A program made the translations under genes and the position numbers. Shown piece after piece: positions 1 through 9,823 of a DNA stretch of 64,000 bases. The stretch's first letter is position 1, and every line of letters begins with the position of its first letter. The notes below the pieces were generated by a model. That model worked only from the letters and a program-made list of their open reading frames with translations, was not told the DNA's origin and did not search any database. Source of the DNA: Carposina sasakii (lineage: Eukaryota; Arthropoda; Insecta; Lepidoptera; Carposinidae); assembly GCA_014607495.2 (NCBI GenBank), contig CP053167.1:6448001-6512000 (forward strand), in the 5' to 3' direction.

Positions 1-211
1 AAAAATTAACAATAACCAATCATTATTCAGGATTTCAGTACCTACGTTCATAAAGGTAACGCTTTTGGACCTACAATAAATTAACAATGTGTGATAAATA
101 CTCGTAACTGTGCCTAAGTTTCCGACTTTTAAATTGAAGACACACAAATTTGAAAAAGGGTCAAAATTCCATATCTCTTGTGACTACTGTAATAAGCTGT
201 GAATACGTATA

Positions 212-689
212 CAGGGTGTTTGTGACAGCGAGGCAAATATTGATACCATGACTTCAGATCATGATTCTGAGGCGGAAAACACTGAAAATTTTCACAGGAA
301 AATTCCAAAATTTTCTTACAAATTTTTCATATTTTCAAGAAAAAAAAAAGATTAGTTCGTTTAATTAGGCCTTAGATAATGACTTAAAAATAAAATTTTA
401 ACCAAAAGATAATTTTCAAAAAAAGAGTTGCCCTAAAAAAAATTCAAAAACCTGATTAACCTTAATGGAGAGTCACAAGTGATCTAAAAAACAGAAATCT
501 GTCACACAATAACCAATAAGTCCATTTAATTAGTCACAGGATCGTCCGATACCATTGGCGCGGAGAGCAAAGATTACTGATAATCAAATGAAGAATATAT
601 TTCCTGCGAGTAATAACACTGCCGTATAACTCAACAAAATGTTACTTGTTCAGCATTTCAGTATTTGCCAGGCTGTCACCCACACCCTG
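212..689. mobile_element. TA-flanked MITE, family P, full copy
   Basis: A 478-bp non-coding element starts CAGGGTGTTTGTGACAGC and ends in the near inverse, CTGTCACCCACACCCTG, with TA on both sides. Related copies lie at 10878-11576, 51000-51251 and 31150-31229. Inverted ends and TA target suggest a Tc1/mariner-type non-autonomous element. It sits downstream of exon F, inside the gene if the gene continues. Confidence 0.7.
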
Positions 690-723
690 TATGTAGTAAT
701 TATTTTCATTATAAGAATCTTAC

Positions 724-833
724 TTTGTTCTTGTGACACACTAGGTTGGACTGCTGGTTGAACCCCTTCAGGCAAATGTTACAGCGATAGGGGCGCTCGT
801 TTGTGTGTGTGAACAGGTGATTACGGAGGTTAC
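724..833 (-). CDS. zinc-finger gene, exon F (rest of finger 4, most of finger 5)
   Basis: Acceptor TTTTCAG before 833, donor GTAAGA after 724, ending in phase 0. It completes finger 4 and encodes finger 5 (CNIC ... NLVCHKNK) up to the residue before its last histidine. No following exon is visible between 1 and 700, which is mostly a transposon copy, so the gene continues outside the window. Confidence 0.9.
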
Positions 834-3800
834 CTGAAAATAAAACAACTGACTAGTCGAAATCGTCCAAAGATGGTAGCTTTAATTACCTGAAGTCTAG
901 GTTCTATTGACTTTAAGAATTGTTTTTTCTGGACTTTAGAACTACTTTTTAATATCGAAAAAATATTTCAGAATTTGGATTGATACACGAGTTAATAAAA
1001 GGGCACAACTATACCCTCAAAATTGGTCAGAAGTGGCACCATGTGGTTCTATCGGCCCTTGGTGCTCTGCCTACCCCGTAAGGGATAAAGGCGTGATTAT
1101 ATGTATATATGTATGTAATAAAAGGGGTATGTTAAGCGAAAAGCTATGCTTACTATAGAAAACCTTCCTAAGTTGTTCAGTATATATTTGTGATTTCTTT
1201 ATATTGGGCTGTATTTATAGCTTTTTCGTTTAGCACATCCCTTCTGTTGAGGTTGTTGGGGGAGGCCTATGTCCAACAGTGGACTTCTCAGGGCTGCAAA
1301 TGATGATGATGATCCCTTTTGTACACCCTGTAATCGCAATTTTTTTATGAGAGTAAAGTAGATAAGAAACCTTTTTGATGGAATCCCTTAAAACAAATGT
1401 GGCATTTGTATGGTTTCTCGTCGGAATGAGTTTTCCGGTGGGAGATGAGGGTTGAGACGCGGTTGAATGTCTTGTTGCATAGCTGAGGATGTGGAAAGGA
1501 AGGAGGTTAGGTTAGATTAATATTGTATTATTGGATGAGGTGACTCGATGTTGCTCTAGTTAGGTTTGCAAGATTAGCACGGGATGGGTTTATTCAGTAA
1601 GGGTTCTCACGGCATATAAGGTAGTTGTACCTATAGACAATAGTAGAATAAGCGTAATTTGTCACAAGCCATTTTTTCATTTAGGTTCATTTATTGCATG
1701 TCACAGGTTATATAGATGTTACATAAAATTAAATATAGTAGGTACCTACATGTGACGCCTTTTCCAAGTTTTAAATGTGGATAATTCAGAATAATGTGAG
1801 CACAAAGGTTTTGATAATTTTAGTAGGTCCTTACATAAAAATATTTTATCGAGACGTAGGCTCTAACGTTTACCAAACCACCACACCAAAATAGCAGCTC
1901 ATAGTGAGTAACTTGACAGAAGTATAACATACAGTACCTACACCACCATCAGCAACCAGTAATAATACATTACCTCGCATGCATAAGGTCTTTCAGCGGA
2001 ATGTATGGCGCGATGTTGGCTGAGGGTCGATAACTGCCGAAAGGACTTGCCACACGCGACGCAGTGGAAATTCCTCTCATCAGTGTGAGTTGGCAGGTGA
2101 CGCATCAGGGTGTATTGGTGCTGGAATTCACGGCTACCTAGGGGTTAATAGCGTCCAGTTAAATATGCATGTTTTTAGAAGGAATACTAAGCAAGGCAAG
2201 GCCATGCGAGGCTCACGTACTATTGTATGTCCCATAGGCAGATACTATATAGATCTCCATTTAGTATGTGCCAAACATAGTACACTCAGTTCACTTACCT
2301 CATCCACATTCATTAAATTCTTCATACATGCTCGTCACGAACTTCTGTGTTATTGAAATAAATGCTTTTTACTTTGATTGGTTGATTAGTATAGAAATAG
2401 CAAACATTGTAGACTTACAGATGCCACACTCCCACAGTTTGACAGTCCGTCCGTGTCTCTTCACGTACTTCACGAAGTGCACCCTGGAGCGCGGGTCGGC
2501 TTTATCCACCTTACAGCCTTGACCTTTTGACAGACCTGAAAACCGATTTGACGGAAATTGGTTATTTTATTTATATATTTATTAACTTTAATATTATACA
2601 GTTGTTTTACAATACCTGCTTACGCGGTTTGACTGCAGGTAATAGTTTCTTTATGTACCTACTTAAATTAATAAAATCTTAATTAAAATTAAAATTGAGG
2701 ATTAAATATTAGGAGGATTCAAGTGTCTCTAATAAATATTTTTTTAATAAACTCTTAAATCGGCATAAACGCGGTTCCTGTCTGATATTTTCGGGTAAAC
2801 TATTTAAAATATAATGTAAACGTTTTTTTAATGATCTGTCACCATTTATTTACTCTATTATTTACTCTAGAGACCTCATATTTACTCATGGATACTGACC
2901 TAGTACCACACTCATGCCGGATCAATGTTAAGTTATGATCTTGTTTCTAAACGGTTATTAATTGCTAAATGTTTAAAACAATTCTAAACTAACTGGTAAA
3001 ATTATAGCTATTTACCAGTTATGTACCTAGGAGATAAGTAGCTACATAGTATGCATGGTAATTATGGCACAGTTCCTCTTACAGTAAAAGTAATAGATAT
3101 GTAGAAGATATGATTATGTGTTAAATAATGTTTAATATACCTAAATAAATAATATAAATAAATAAATAGACATAGATTGACGAATCTTAAAATTTCCCTT
3201 GCGAGTATTTGTCAAGCAAATAGACTCAGTTAGATTTTACAGTACCTATATGTATTTGAAGATAAGGTATTCACTGCTGCACCTACAAGCTGAATAGCAC
3301 TTTAATCGCTAGTTGATTATACATCCACATAAGTTTATTTGCAGTCCACTGCTGGACGGTAGCCCCCCCCATGGCATGCAACACGGCTATTGTCGGTAAC
3401 CGCAGTATGATTTTTGGACTATGTTATAACACGGGAAGCTACTGCCCACCTTCCGGATCCCCTTAAAATCGCCTTTTACGATGCCCACTGGGCTGATTAC
3501 GGGCTGACATGGGCTGGTGCTATTCTACTCTACCGAGACCACAGGGCACATGCTTTCATCATCATCATCCTATTGCAATCCACTGCTGGACGTAGGCCTT
3601 CCCCAGGGTATGCCACAAGACTGCCATGGGGGGTATTTGCCATAGTCACCACGGCTTTAAATATCCACATCAATTTTATTATAATTATTATGTTTCCTCC
3701 AAAACTCTCTTATAATATTTATGTATAAAAAAACTTATCGCAATCTGCGAAGGTCATATAAAAGACCTTACCCAGTCCACTACCAGTTGACGTAGAGGTA

Positions 3801-4485
3801 ACGAGCTGCGAGTCCGAAGACTTGCTGATGCTGGAGCCGTAACTTCCGCTGAACGAGGTGGAGTTGAGCGCGGAGCTGGAGGTATCGGGTTCCTGGATGG
3901 TTTACTGGTTCAGTTTTATAATCAGGTTTTTGATAAGATTAATCTAAAGGATGATTATTTTACACTTCACAGAAGGATGAAAAGACTTAAAATTAAAGTA
4001 GCCCATGGAAGTTCTTACATTGTTTCTTTTTTATGTTTATGAAATATGTACGAGCATCAAATTCCGTTCAGCCATTTGGATTAAAAGGCGGAAGACAGAC
4101 TAAAAGAGACAGTTACTTTCGCTGTCATAATAATATATACCTACATACACGCGGCTATGTTCCCGGAATGAGATAGCCAGAATAGCAGGATCATAAAGGA
4201 AATCCCTCAGCAACGTTTAGCATAGTTAATGCTAATGATAGCGACAACTTGCCAGCTTATGGCCTGAGAGAATGCCCGAGTTTTGCAGTTATGATTTAAA
4301 ATCGTATCTATACATACCTTCATATCACTCTTCATAGCTGCATCTATCTCTTTCCCGAAGGTGGTCTGGCCAGTAGTACCAAACCCTGGCTCGGAGACCA
4401 GGGAGGCGATGTTGCCATCCTCCTCAGTCCATGCAAACCTCGCCTGCTGCTGCTCCAGACCATCGAAGAAGCCCTCGCGGAAAGG
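724..4485 (-). CDS. C2H2 zinc-finger protein gene, internal part (6 exons, both ends missing)
   Basis: Probable nuclear DNA-binding transcription regulator. The model joins 4485-4318, 3892-3772, 2535-2419, 2137-1974, 1482-1371 and 833-724 on the minus strand. Intron phases are 0, 1, 1, 0 and 1, and every exon length agrees, giving 264 codons without a stop. Residues 1-97 form an acidic, then Ser/Thr/Gly-rich leader without a domain I recognise; a basic stretch follows ([13 protein letters not shown]). Five fingers of the form C-x2-C-x12-H-x3-H then run at about residues 132-152, 161-181, 189-209, 217-237 and 245-264, with linkers such as HTDERNF and HTNERPY. The fifth finger lacks its last His, which must lie in an exon below position 1. 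The start codon is upstream of 4485 and was not found. The finger cores ([30 protein letters not shown]) resemble the Fezf/Earmuff order as I recall it, but orthology is not established. Confidence 0.9.
1005..1112 (+). repeat. interspersed repeat, family T (copy 1)
   Basis: About 105 bp containing ACCATGTGGTTCTATCGGCC and CTACCCCGTAAGGGATAAAG, closely matched at 44647-44770 and, reversed and interrupted by a hAT-like element, at 12524-13045. It lies in the intron between exons E and F. The type is not known to me. Confidence 0.65.
1115..1330. mobile_element. foldback MITE, family Q, interrupted copy
   Basis: This matches the complete element at 56849-57108 (GGGTATGTTAAGCGAAAAGC on the left, ACACCCTG on the right). 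A 64-bp LINE tail is inserted near its right end at 1248-1311; removing it rebuilds the right terminus. It lies in the intron between exons E and F. Confidence 0.55.
1248..1311 (+). mobile_element. LINE or SINE 3' tail with target duplication
   Basis: Short tail with GGAGGCCTATGTCCAACAG, GGACTTCTCAGGGCTGC and a (GAT)n end, flanked by ATCCCTTCTGT (1237-1247) and ATCCCTTTTGT (1312-1322). The other copies at 13650-13718 and 62930-62973 are in reverse orientation. I take it as an extremely 5'-truncated LINE-mobilised insertion. Confidence 0.6.
1371..1482 (-). CDS. zinc-finger gene, exon E (finger 3 and first half of finger 4)
   Basis: Acceptor TCCTCAG before 1482. The exon gives [15 protein letters not shown] for finger 3 and [11 protein letters not shown] for finger 4. 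The donor after 1371 is GTTTCT, a poor match to consensus, but joining here to exon F (phase 1) restores GNLRNH and an exact x12 spacing, so the site is well supported by the protein. Confidence 0.88.
1974..2137 (-). CDS. zinc-finger gene, exon D (rest of finger 1, finger 2, start of finger 3)
   Basis: Acceptor CCCCTAG before 2137 and donor GTAATG after 1974. The exon completes finger 1 ([13 protein letters not shown]), carries the whole of finger 2 (CVAC ... H-x3-H) and ends in the first CxxC of finger 3 (CE, with LC in the next exon). Finger 2 is the only one of the five not interrupted by an intron. Confidence 0.9.
2419..2535 (-). CDS. zinc-finger gene, exon C (basic stretch and first half of finger 1)
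   Basis: Acceptor TTTTCAG before 2535, donor GTAAGTC after 2419. The exon encodes a basic segment ([13 protein letters not shown]) and ends within the CGIC knuckle of finger 1: the last base is the T of the second cysteine codon and exon D supplies GT. Length 117 fits phase 1 on both sides. Confidence 0.88.
2540..3333. other. intron sequence between exons C and B, no gene seen
   Basis: AT-rich intron DNA with a short (AAAT)n run near 3145-3170. No open reading frame or RNA gene is convincing. Confidence 0.6.
3334..3553 (-). repeat. SINE-like family S, diverged full-length copy
   Basis: On the plus strand it starts near GCAGTCCACTGCTGGACG and runs through the GACTATGTT, TGCCCACCT and GGGCTGACATGGG blocks shared by family S, read here in reverse. 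It is more diverged than other copies and lies in the intron between exons C and B. Confidence 0.65.
3556..3654 (-). repeat. SINE-like family S, truncated copy
   Basis: A second copy starts directly after the first with (CAT)n and CACTGCTGGACGTAGGCC, and stops at the GTCACCACG block. Keeping only the tail end is typical of 5'-truncated, LINE-mobilised copies. Confidence 0.65.
3772..3892 (-). CDS. zinc-finger gene, exon B (Ser/Thr-rich linker)
   Basis: Acceptor CCATCCAG precedes 3892; using the alternative CAG a few bases upstream would bring an in-frame TAA, so this start is preferred. The donor is GTAAGG after position 3772, phase 1. It encodes about 40 residues starting [10 protein letters not shown], rich in Ser, Thr and Gly, of the kind seen in disordered linkers before zinc-finger arrays. 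Confidence 0.8.
4150..4290 (+). repeat. interspersed repeat, family W (copy 1)
   Basis: Contains AGCAGGATCATAAAGGAAAT, GTTTAGCATAG and GCCTGAGAGAATGCCC, all shared with copies at 23755-23970, 26935-27095, 33355-33505 and (reversed) 51313-51522. No coding capacity. It lies in the intron between exons B and A. Confidence 0.6.
4318..4485 (-). CDS. zinc-finger gene, exon A (56 codons, N-terminal side)
   Basis: On the minus strand a pyrimidine-rich acceptor (ATTTCCAG) at 4486-4487 opens this exon and a GTATG donor closes it at 4318; both borders are phase 0. It encodes 56 residues beginning [14 protein letters not shown] and ending MKSDMK, acidic and glycine-rich, with no domain I recognise. The only in-frame methionines are near its end, so translation very likely starts in an earlier exon. 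It belongs to the gene because its frame continues into exon B and nothing in the exon interrupts it. Confidence 0.75.
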
Positions 4486-4489
4486 CTGG

Positions 4490-5035
4490 AAATTTATTAA
4501 ACACTTATATTAAATTTATAAGTAGGTAAGTGCTTACCTAATTAACTCTACTACTAAGTGGTTGATGATGAATTAAACATACTTAGTACCTATAGGTAAG
4601 TAGCCGGATAGGTATCTAAGCAGTGCATTTATGATCCGCATGCATTCCTGAATTCGCAACAGGGTCGTGTTTTTATTTTATTTGTATTTATATCGAAAGA
4701 TCACTCTTTCAGTAACTTGTAAAGTTGTTGTAAATTATACAGGTGGACATGTAATGTTGTAATTTTCAATTAATCTCACATTTGAAAAATGGACTTGCCC
4801 ACTTAACTTTGAAGGCTTATTACTACCTCATTTAGACACTTTATCAAATAGTAATTCTACAGATAGGTATGATTTTGATGAATTTATGCTGATAAGCATG
4901 AAATGAAATGATTTTTCCATCCTAGTGAGATAAAAATGTCATTAAAATTCAACAATAGTAAACATCCCTATTATGTAAATAAATCTTCTACAATTTTATC
5001 ACGACATAAGGAAACTTAAATGTGCACAAGGCTTC
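4490..5035. other. non-coding stretch, nothing recognised
   Basis: AT-rich DNA upstream of exon A. The expected preceding exon of the zinc-finger gene was not found here. Confidence 0.5.
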
Positions 5036-5150
5036 ATATTAATTTATTCTTTATTGCACATACACAAAAAATACAACTTACAAGATAAAATAAGAGATAC
5101 ATGTACAATGGCAAGCTTATCTCTAAAGAAGATCTCTTCCAGCAAGCCAA
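5036..5150 (-). repeat. LINE 3' untranslated end
   Basis: Read on the minus strand it runs from a GGAAGAGATCTTCTTTAGAG block through AAGTTGTATTTTTTGTGTA to AATAAAGAATAAAT, a layout I associate with the 3' ends of lepidopteran jockey-type LINEs. Short reading frames across it are by-products. Confidence 0.5.
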
Positions 5151-6210
5151 TATTAAACAATATTTATTAAAATCGGTATTATCAAATTCACTCACATCAT
5201 TTCGGCTCGAACTTGGCAGCAGCCCCTCATTGTGGATCGCAAAATCTTTCTTATCGAACTTATCAATCAAACAAACTTCGCGGATGCTGCAACAAAATCA
5301 CGACACCATATAAGAACACGTTTCAACAAATCAAAAATAAAACACGAACAAAAAACAACAAATCGCCATGGTCCAGCCCCAACTTTTGTTTAATAAGGCC
5401 GAAAAAAACGAAGATCAAACATCGATCGGACCTTATTATTTCGTCACCCGGCCTCATGAAGCTGCTTTCTTTTATTTCCTCATCAGAAAACATCATTTAC
5501 TTTTTATAATATTCAATTTTTTCGTACGAAAAAACACGAGCACGTCAAACTTTCAATTCAAGACGACTTTTATTTTGTTATCCTTGTTTCTATGGAGAGG
5601 GATTTCTTATTTTAAATATTTTACTATTTCTAAAATGAAATAAGGTTTTATTCTAGTAGGCTATGTCCGACCTCTTTTGAACTTTATATGTATAGTAGGC
5701 TCATTGATAGTAGGGCTTCTTAATATTTATAAAATTTTCTAAGTACTAGATCTAGTAAAGTAAGTTTATGTTTTAGATAATAATAAAAAATAATATATTT
5801 ACATTATTAACCTGGAATCAGGAAAACTGAAGTTAAAGGATAATTTATATTTATATAAGTAAGTACCCATGTACCCCTGTCATTGACTCAATCATATATC
5901 TTTTATTTTTACCGAAAGAAAAATATTCGCTCAAGTTCTATGTTCGAGCACAGATACTCGAGTATTCAAGTGGTCTGAAAACCGAAATGAGCAGACCACT
6001 TAGACGTTGTAATAAACCACTCCAAAACATTCACGGAAAGATAATATTTCTTTCATTCATATTTTCTACAGAGAGGAAAATTTTCACAAGAAGTAGGAAA
6101 AGTTTGCGGCGCGGCGGCCGGTTACAAAATTTTACATAGACAAGGAACATTGGTACTTACCTGTGTACTATCTAAATGTTGGCTTGACGAAAGCCTAGTA
6201 CATAGGTACT
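5151..6210. other. AT-rich non-coding stretch
   Basis: Contains overlapping AT-rich open frames near 5200-5640 with no recognisable domain, and a small GC-rich patch near 6108-6122. A GTAAGT-type donor on the minus strand at about 6161 follows a short open stretch, but it runs back into a repeat and I do not call it an exon. Confidence 0.5.
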
Positions 6211-6464
6211 TCATCATCGGCCTATTGCAGTCCACTGCTGGAGGTAGGCCTCTCCCAGGGCCCGTCACAAGACTGCCATGGGGGGTATTTGCCCATAGTC
6301 ACCACGCTGGGCAGTCGGGTTGGTGACCGCAGTTTGTATTTTGGACTATGTTGTCAACACGGGAGGTGCTGCTGCCCACCTCCCGGAAACCGTTAATCGC
6401 CTCGTACTATACCCACGGGCAGACATGGGGTGGTACGAATTCTACTCTGCCGGCACCACGCGGC
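6211..6464 (-). repeat. SINE-like family S, nearly full-length copy
   Basis: On the plus strand it runs from TCATCATCGGCCTATTGCAG to GCCGGCACCACGCGGC, the two ends of family S read in reverse. It carries the GGTGACCGCAG and ACCTCCCGGAAACC blocks shared with copies at 15221, 31930, 43961 and 49953. Confidence 0.75.
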
Positions 6465-6512
6465 ATACTTACTTACCAGTACATACTTACCTAATTTTAT
6501 TATGTATATAGG

Positions 6513-6905
6513 CTAGGGTTGCCATCCCAAAACTTTGAAAACCAGGATTCGAAGAAGAAATACCAGGAGATTTCGATTTAAAGCCTGGACTATACTGTGC
6601 GAGTCCAGTGACAATACGATTGGAGAGAGTAGTGGCGTGCGAATATCAAAACATAGGTCTTTAACACATTCAGTGCCGGCGACTACGTATTTGCGTCTTT
6701 TAGGCTTACTAGAGATGCCGCTGACGCTTATTTGCGTCATGGCACTGGTCGTTTACCCGATGTCGGCACTCTTAGAAAATTTGCCGACAGCGAATGTGTC
6801 AGGACTCCTAAACTCAGGACGATGCTTAAAAACTATCCAGGACAGCCCAGGACATCCCAAAAAGCAGGTCATGTCCTGGGAAAATAGGACGGTTGGCAAC
6901 CCTAG
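6513..6905. mobile_element. 393-bp inverted-repeat element flanked by TATAGG
   Basis: Starts CTAGGGTTGCCA and ends TGGCAACCCTAG, an exact 12-bp inverted repeat, and is flanked by TATAGG on both sides (6507-6512, 6906-6911). Internally there are two similar blocks (GATGCCGCTGACGC... and CAGTGCCGGCGAC...). The 127-codon open frame inside it has no recognisable domain and is probably chance. Confidence 0.7.
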
Positions 6906-6911
6906 TATAGG

Positions 6912-8955
6912 CACATAGATAAATATTGAATTGATTTCTGCGACCATTATTATTTTTACTTAGGTACTTACCTACTTACTTACAGTTTTGTTTATCTACT
7001 ATATTAAAATACTTACATAGACATTAAAGTACATATTAAAATTAGCGAGTTTAAGCAAAATTCTTAAGTACCTATTGGTCCTAGTGTTTATTTCTTTTTC
7101 CTTCCCTGTATAAGTAAGTAGTAGGTATAAGTAGTAGGTACCTTCGTATGAAAGTAGGTACCTGGTAGGTACCAATGGACACGTATAGGCTTACCTAGTT
7201 CTTTACCTAGGGTTTATATATTTTTTTACCTCGAAAATGTGAAGTTAGGTAGGTATTTATAGCAACGTTATGTTATAATTTGTTAGTCTAGTATATTTAA
7301 CTTTTTTATGTATAAAGTTAAAATAAAATTTGTAACATTCTGAAAAGAGTAAACATACTGGTAAAATATTTTTGCTACTGGTAACGCCATCTAGTTTGAC
7401 GATGAGAAAATTTTTTTCTAAATAGCGCCATCTAGTAGTTACAGGAACATTAAAATATCATACGCCATCTGTTAGTTCTTTGTAGAATTAGGTTATTAAC
7501 TTGTCGTGAGTCAAATTAAAAGAACCACTGCGCATCCACTGAACTTCGTATTGTTATAGCAGTACATACATACAGGAACAGATGTCGTTAGTAATAAATT
7601 TAATACTAATGTTGGGGTGAATAGGGACTAACGCGAAAAGACTAGAGATATAAACGTGTTCTTGCAGCAAAAGTGAATAATTTAATTTAATTTTAGTACA
7701 TATGTACAGTGATTATCTTATTATATGTATAGAATTAAAACATTATAGATCTACTGTAACGAAATTTGTAATAACAATGTATAGGCGGACATTGTAAAGT
7801 TATTTAGAAGATAGATACTTTACTAATTAAGTTACACAGGGATCAGACAGAACCAACAATATCCCTTTTTTGAAAATTCTTCTATACAAAGTAGCTAGGA
7901 AAGCATACTTTTTTCCAAAATTTACTTAGATATCATACGACATACCCGACTTCGACATAGCCACAAGAAATAGTAAAGGAACATGTTTGTATGCAATGAC
8001 GCATGTAAATTGTCAATAAATATAATTCATGTAGGCATGCAACAAGGCACAAATGCACATAATTGCACAGAAACTATACTTAGGTACTTACTTTCTGTGA
8101 AACGCACCCACCCACGTTAGTGAAAATCCAATATGGCGACAACTGGACGCCATTTTGTGAAAATGAAAAAAATTAAAGTCGACAAACTATATTGAGTGGG
8201 GTATCGTTGAATAGGTATTTTAAAAACCATTTTTAGGTTTCTCTCAACATTTTTCGATTCGACCACCGTTTAGGATCTCGACCAACAGTCGGGATCCATT
8301 ATCCGACAGCCTAGCTAATATTTCAATGGATCCTGGCTGTTCAGTTGTTATGTTACGATCATAAGAAAATATTTTATGTTCTTCAATAGTATTCATTCCA
8401 TAATAATATTATAGAATTCTAGACCACCGAACATCTAAGTGCTTGTTTTTTTTATCTTTTCAGTTTTTTAAGCAGTCGGGTTTTTGGATTTTTTTGGAAC
8501 TAAGTCCAACTAGGGTAAAGTTACGGAGAAGGTATAAGTTTCCGAAATCTTTATATTTACATTACATACGTTTAATCATGGTCTGACAAGAAGCATAGCA
8601 TACAGGTTTAAGGATTTCGCAATCAGTATCTAATATTCAATTTAATTAAAACCATTGCACAGAATAAACTGCATTATTTACGATTTCCCTGCACCGTCTA
8701 ATATTTTCGCATACATCACTTATCTATTGCAATATTAACAAAATACCGTAGCACTCCATCTTATTCTGTCTGACGTAGCGATGGTCGATAGGGAACCGTT
8801 GTGATGCTGAGATTGTAAATAGTGCAAATTCATGCTCTCATAAGCGTCATGATGAAGGATGCTGCCTCATAAGGACTCTAGTGGTGGCGATGCCAAAAGT
8901 GCCAAAATTAAAATAAGAAACATCCTCAAAGGTATTTATTTCTGTATTCCCCACA
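6912..8955. other. 2-kb non-coding stretch
   Basis: AT-rich with many TAGGTA-like words between 6955 and 7250. Three near copies of CGCCATCTAGT occur at about 7386-7475. A GC-richer patch with ATGGCGACAACTGG lies near 8130. No gene or RNA was recognised. Confidence 0.5.
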
Positions 8956-9215
8956 TGATTTATTTTATTTTATTTATTTGGGACAGTTAACAACTGTATA
9001 CAAAAATACATAGTTAGGTATTGTTTTTGAAGTATAAATAAGTACACAGTCCACTACACTATCCACAAGTTACTTAAAAGAAGGTTACACAAGACTATAC
9101 ATCACTGATGAGATAGCACCACCATGGATGCTGCAAAACTAACAAGCTCATGCATACATCCATAGGTGAATGAAACAATAATACTTCAATTTATCATAAA
9201 CTTAAAATTAATAAC
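8956..9215 (-). repeat. LINE 3' end with AAATA tail
   Basis: On the minus strand this ends in a CCCAAATAAATAAAATAAA tail, typical of poly(A)-like tails of insect LINEs. The body was not identified. Confidence 0.35.
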
Positions 9216-9449
9216 AATGATAACTTTATGCTTTTGTTATTTCTTCGATTTAGATTTAGATACCATTTCTCCAACTACTAAATTTCTGAATTCATTACCT
9301 AGTAGCTACAATTAAAATGTTACAGTGATTGGGAGAATCTACCTAAGTACTTTTTCAAAATTATAATCAATTTCGTTACATAATTAATTTGTAAAATATC
9401 TTCATGCCTACATTACACATATGGTTGTATAGGTATGCTGGACATGGGG

Positions 9450-9545
9450 TTGCTAGAACTGCAGCATCGTGAAGAGATCCCACAGCCGCGCCGATGCAAA
9501 TGATATCTGACAAGTTCCTAGCTCATCATCTGAGAACTGAAATAA
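9450..9545 (+). repeat. interspersed repeat, family W (copy 2, partial)
   Basis: Contains CTGCAGCATCGTGAAGAGAT and GACAAGTTCCTAGCTCATC, matching the middle of the copy at 23755-23970. It abuts the element at 9557. Confidence 0.5.
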
Positions 9546-9556
9546 TGCTCTGTAAC

Positions 9557-9813
9557 ATGGAGAAGAAATAAAAGAGGATCAGCGGCTAAGTATATTTTCA
9601 TACAAAAATAGTGTGCCGCTGAGCGGGGGTGAAGTATGGGACGAGGGGAGCATCCTAACACTGTAGAAACTACCTTGTAGTGACTAGCCGAACTACTTGC
9701 ATAGGCATGTGGTTCACTGGCCCTGAAGCTCCGCCCCTATCATGACGTCATAGCCTCACGATTGCCACACGACTCAGTCCATAGTCCCACCTCCTCTTTT
9801 ATACCTTCTCCAT
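9557..9813. mobile_element. 257-bp inverted-repeat element with 10-bp target duplication (family U)
   Basis: The ends ATGGAGAAG...AAAAGAGGA and TCCTCTTTTATACCTTCTCCAT are inverted repeats of about 22 bp. GCTCTGTAAC flanks both sides (9547-9556 and 9814-9823). A longer reversed relative lies at 53600-54014. A 10-bp duplication is in the range used by Mutator-like elements, but the superfamily is not settled. Confidence 0.7.
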
Positions 9814-9823
9814 GCTCTGTAAC

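Noticed and set aside
6130..6230. possible upstream coding exon of the zinc-finger gene ending at a GTAAGT donor near 6161
   Set aside because: The open stretch extends into a family S repeat, and its residues show no link to exon A.
6535..6918. 127-codon open frame
   Set aside because: It lies almost entirely inside the CTAGGGTTGCCA element and has no recognisable domain.
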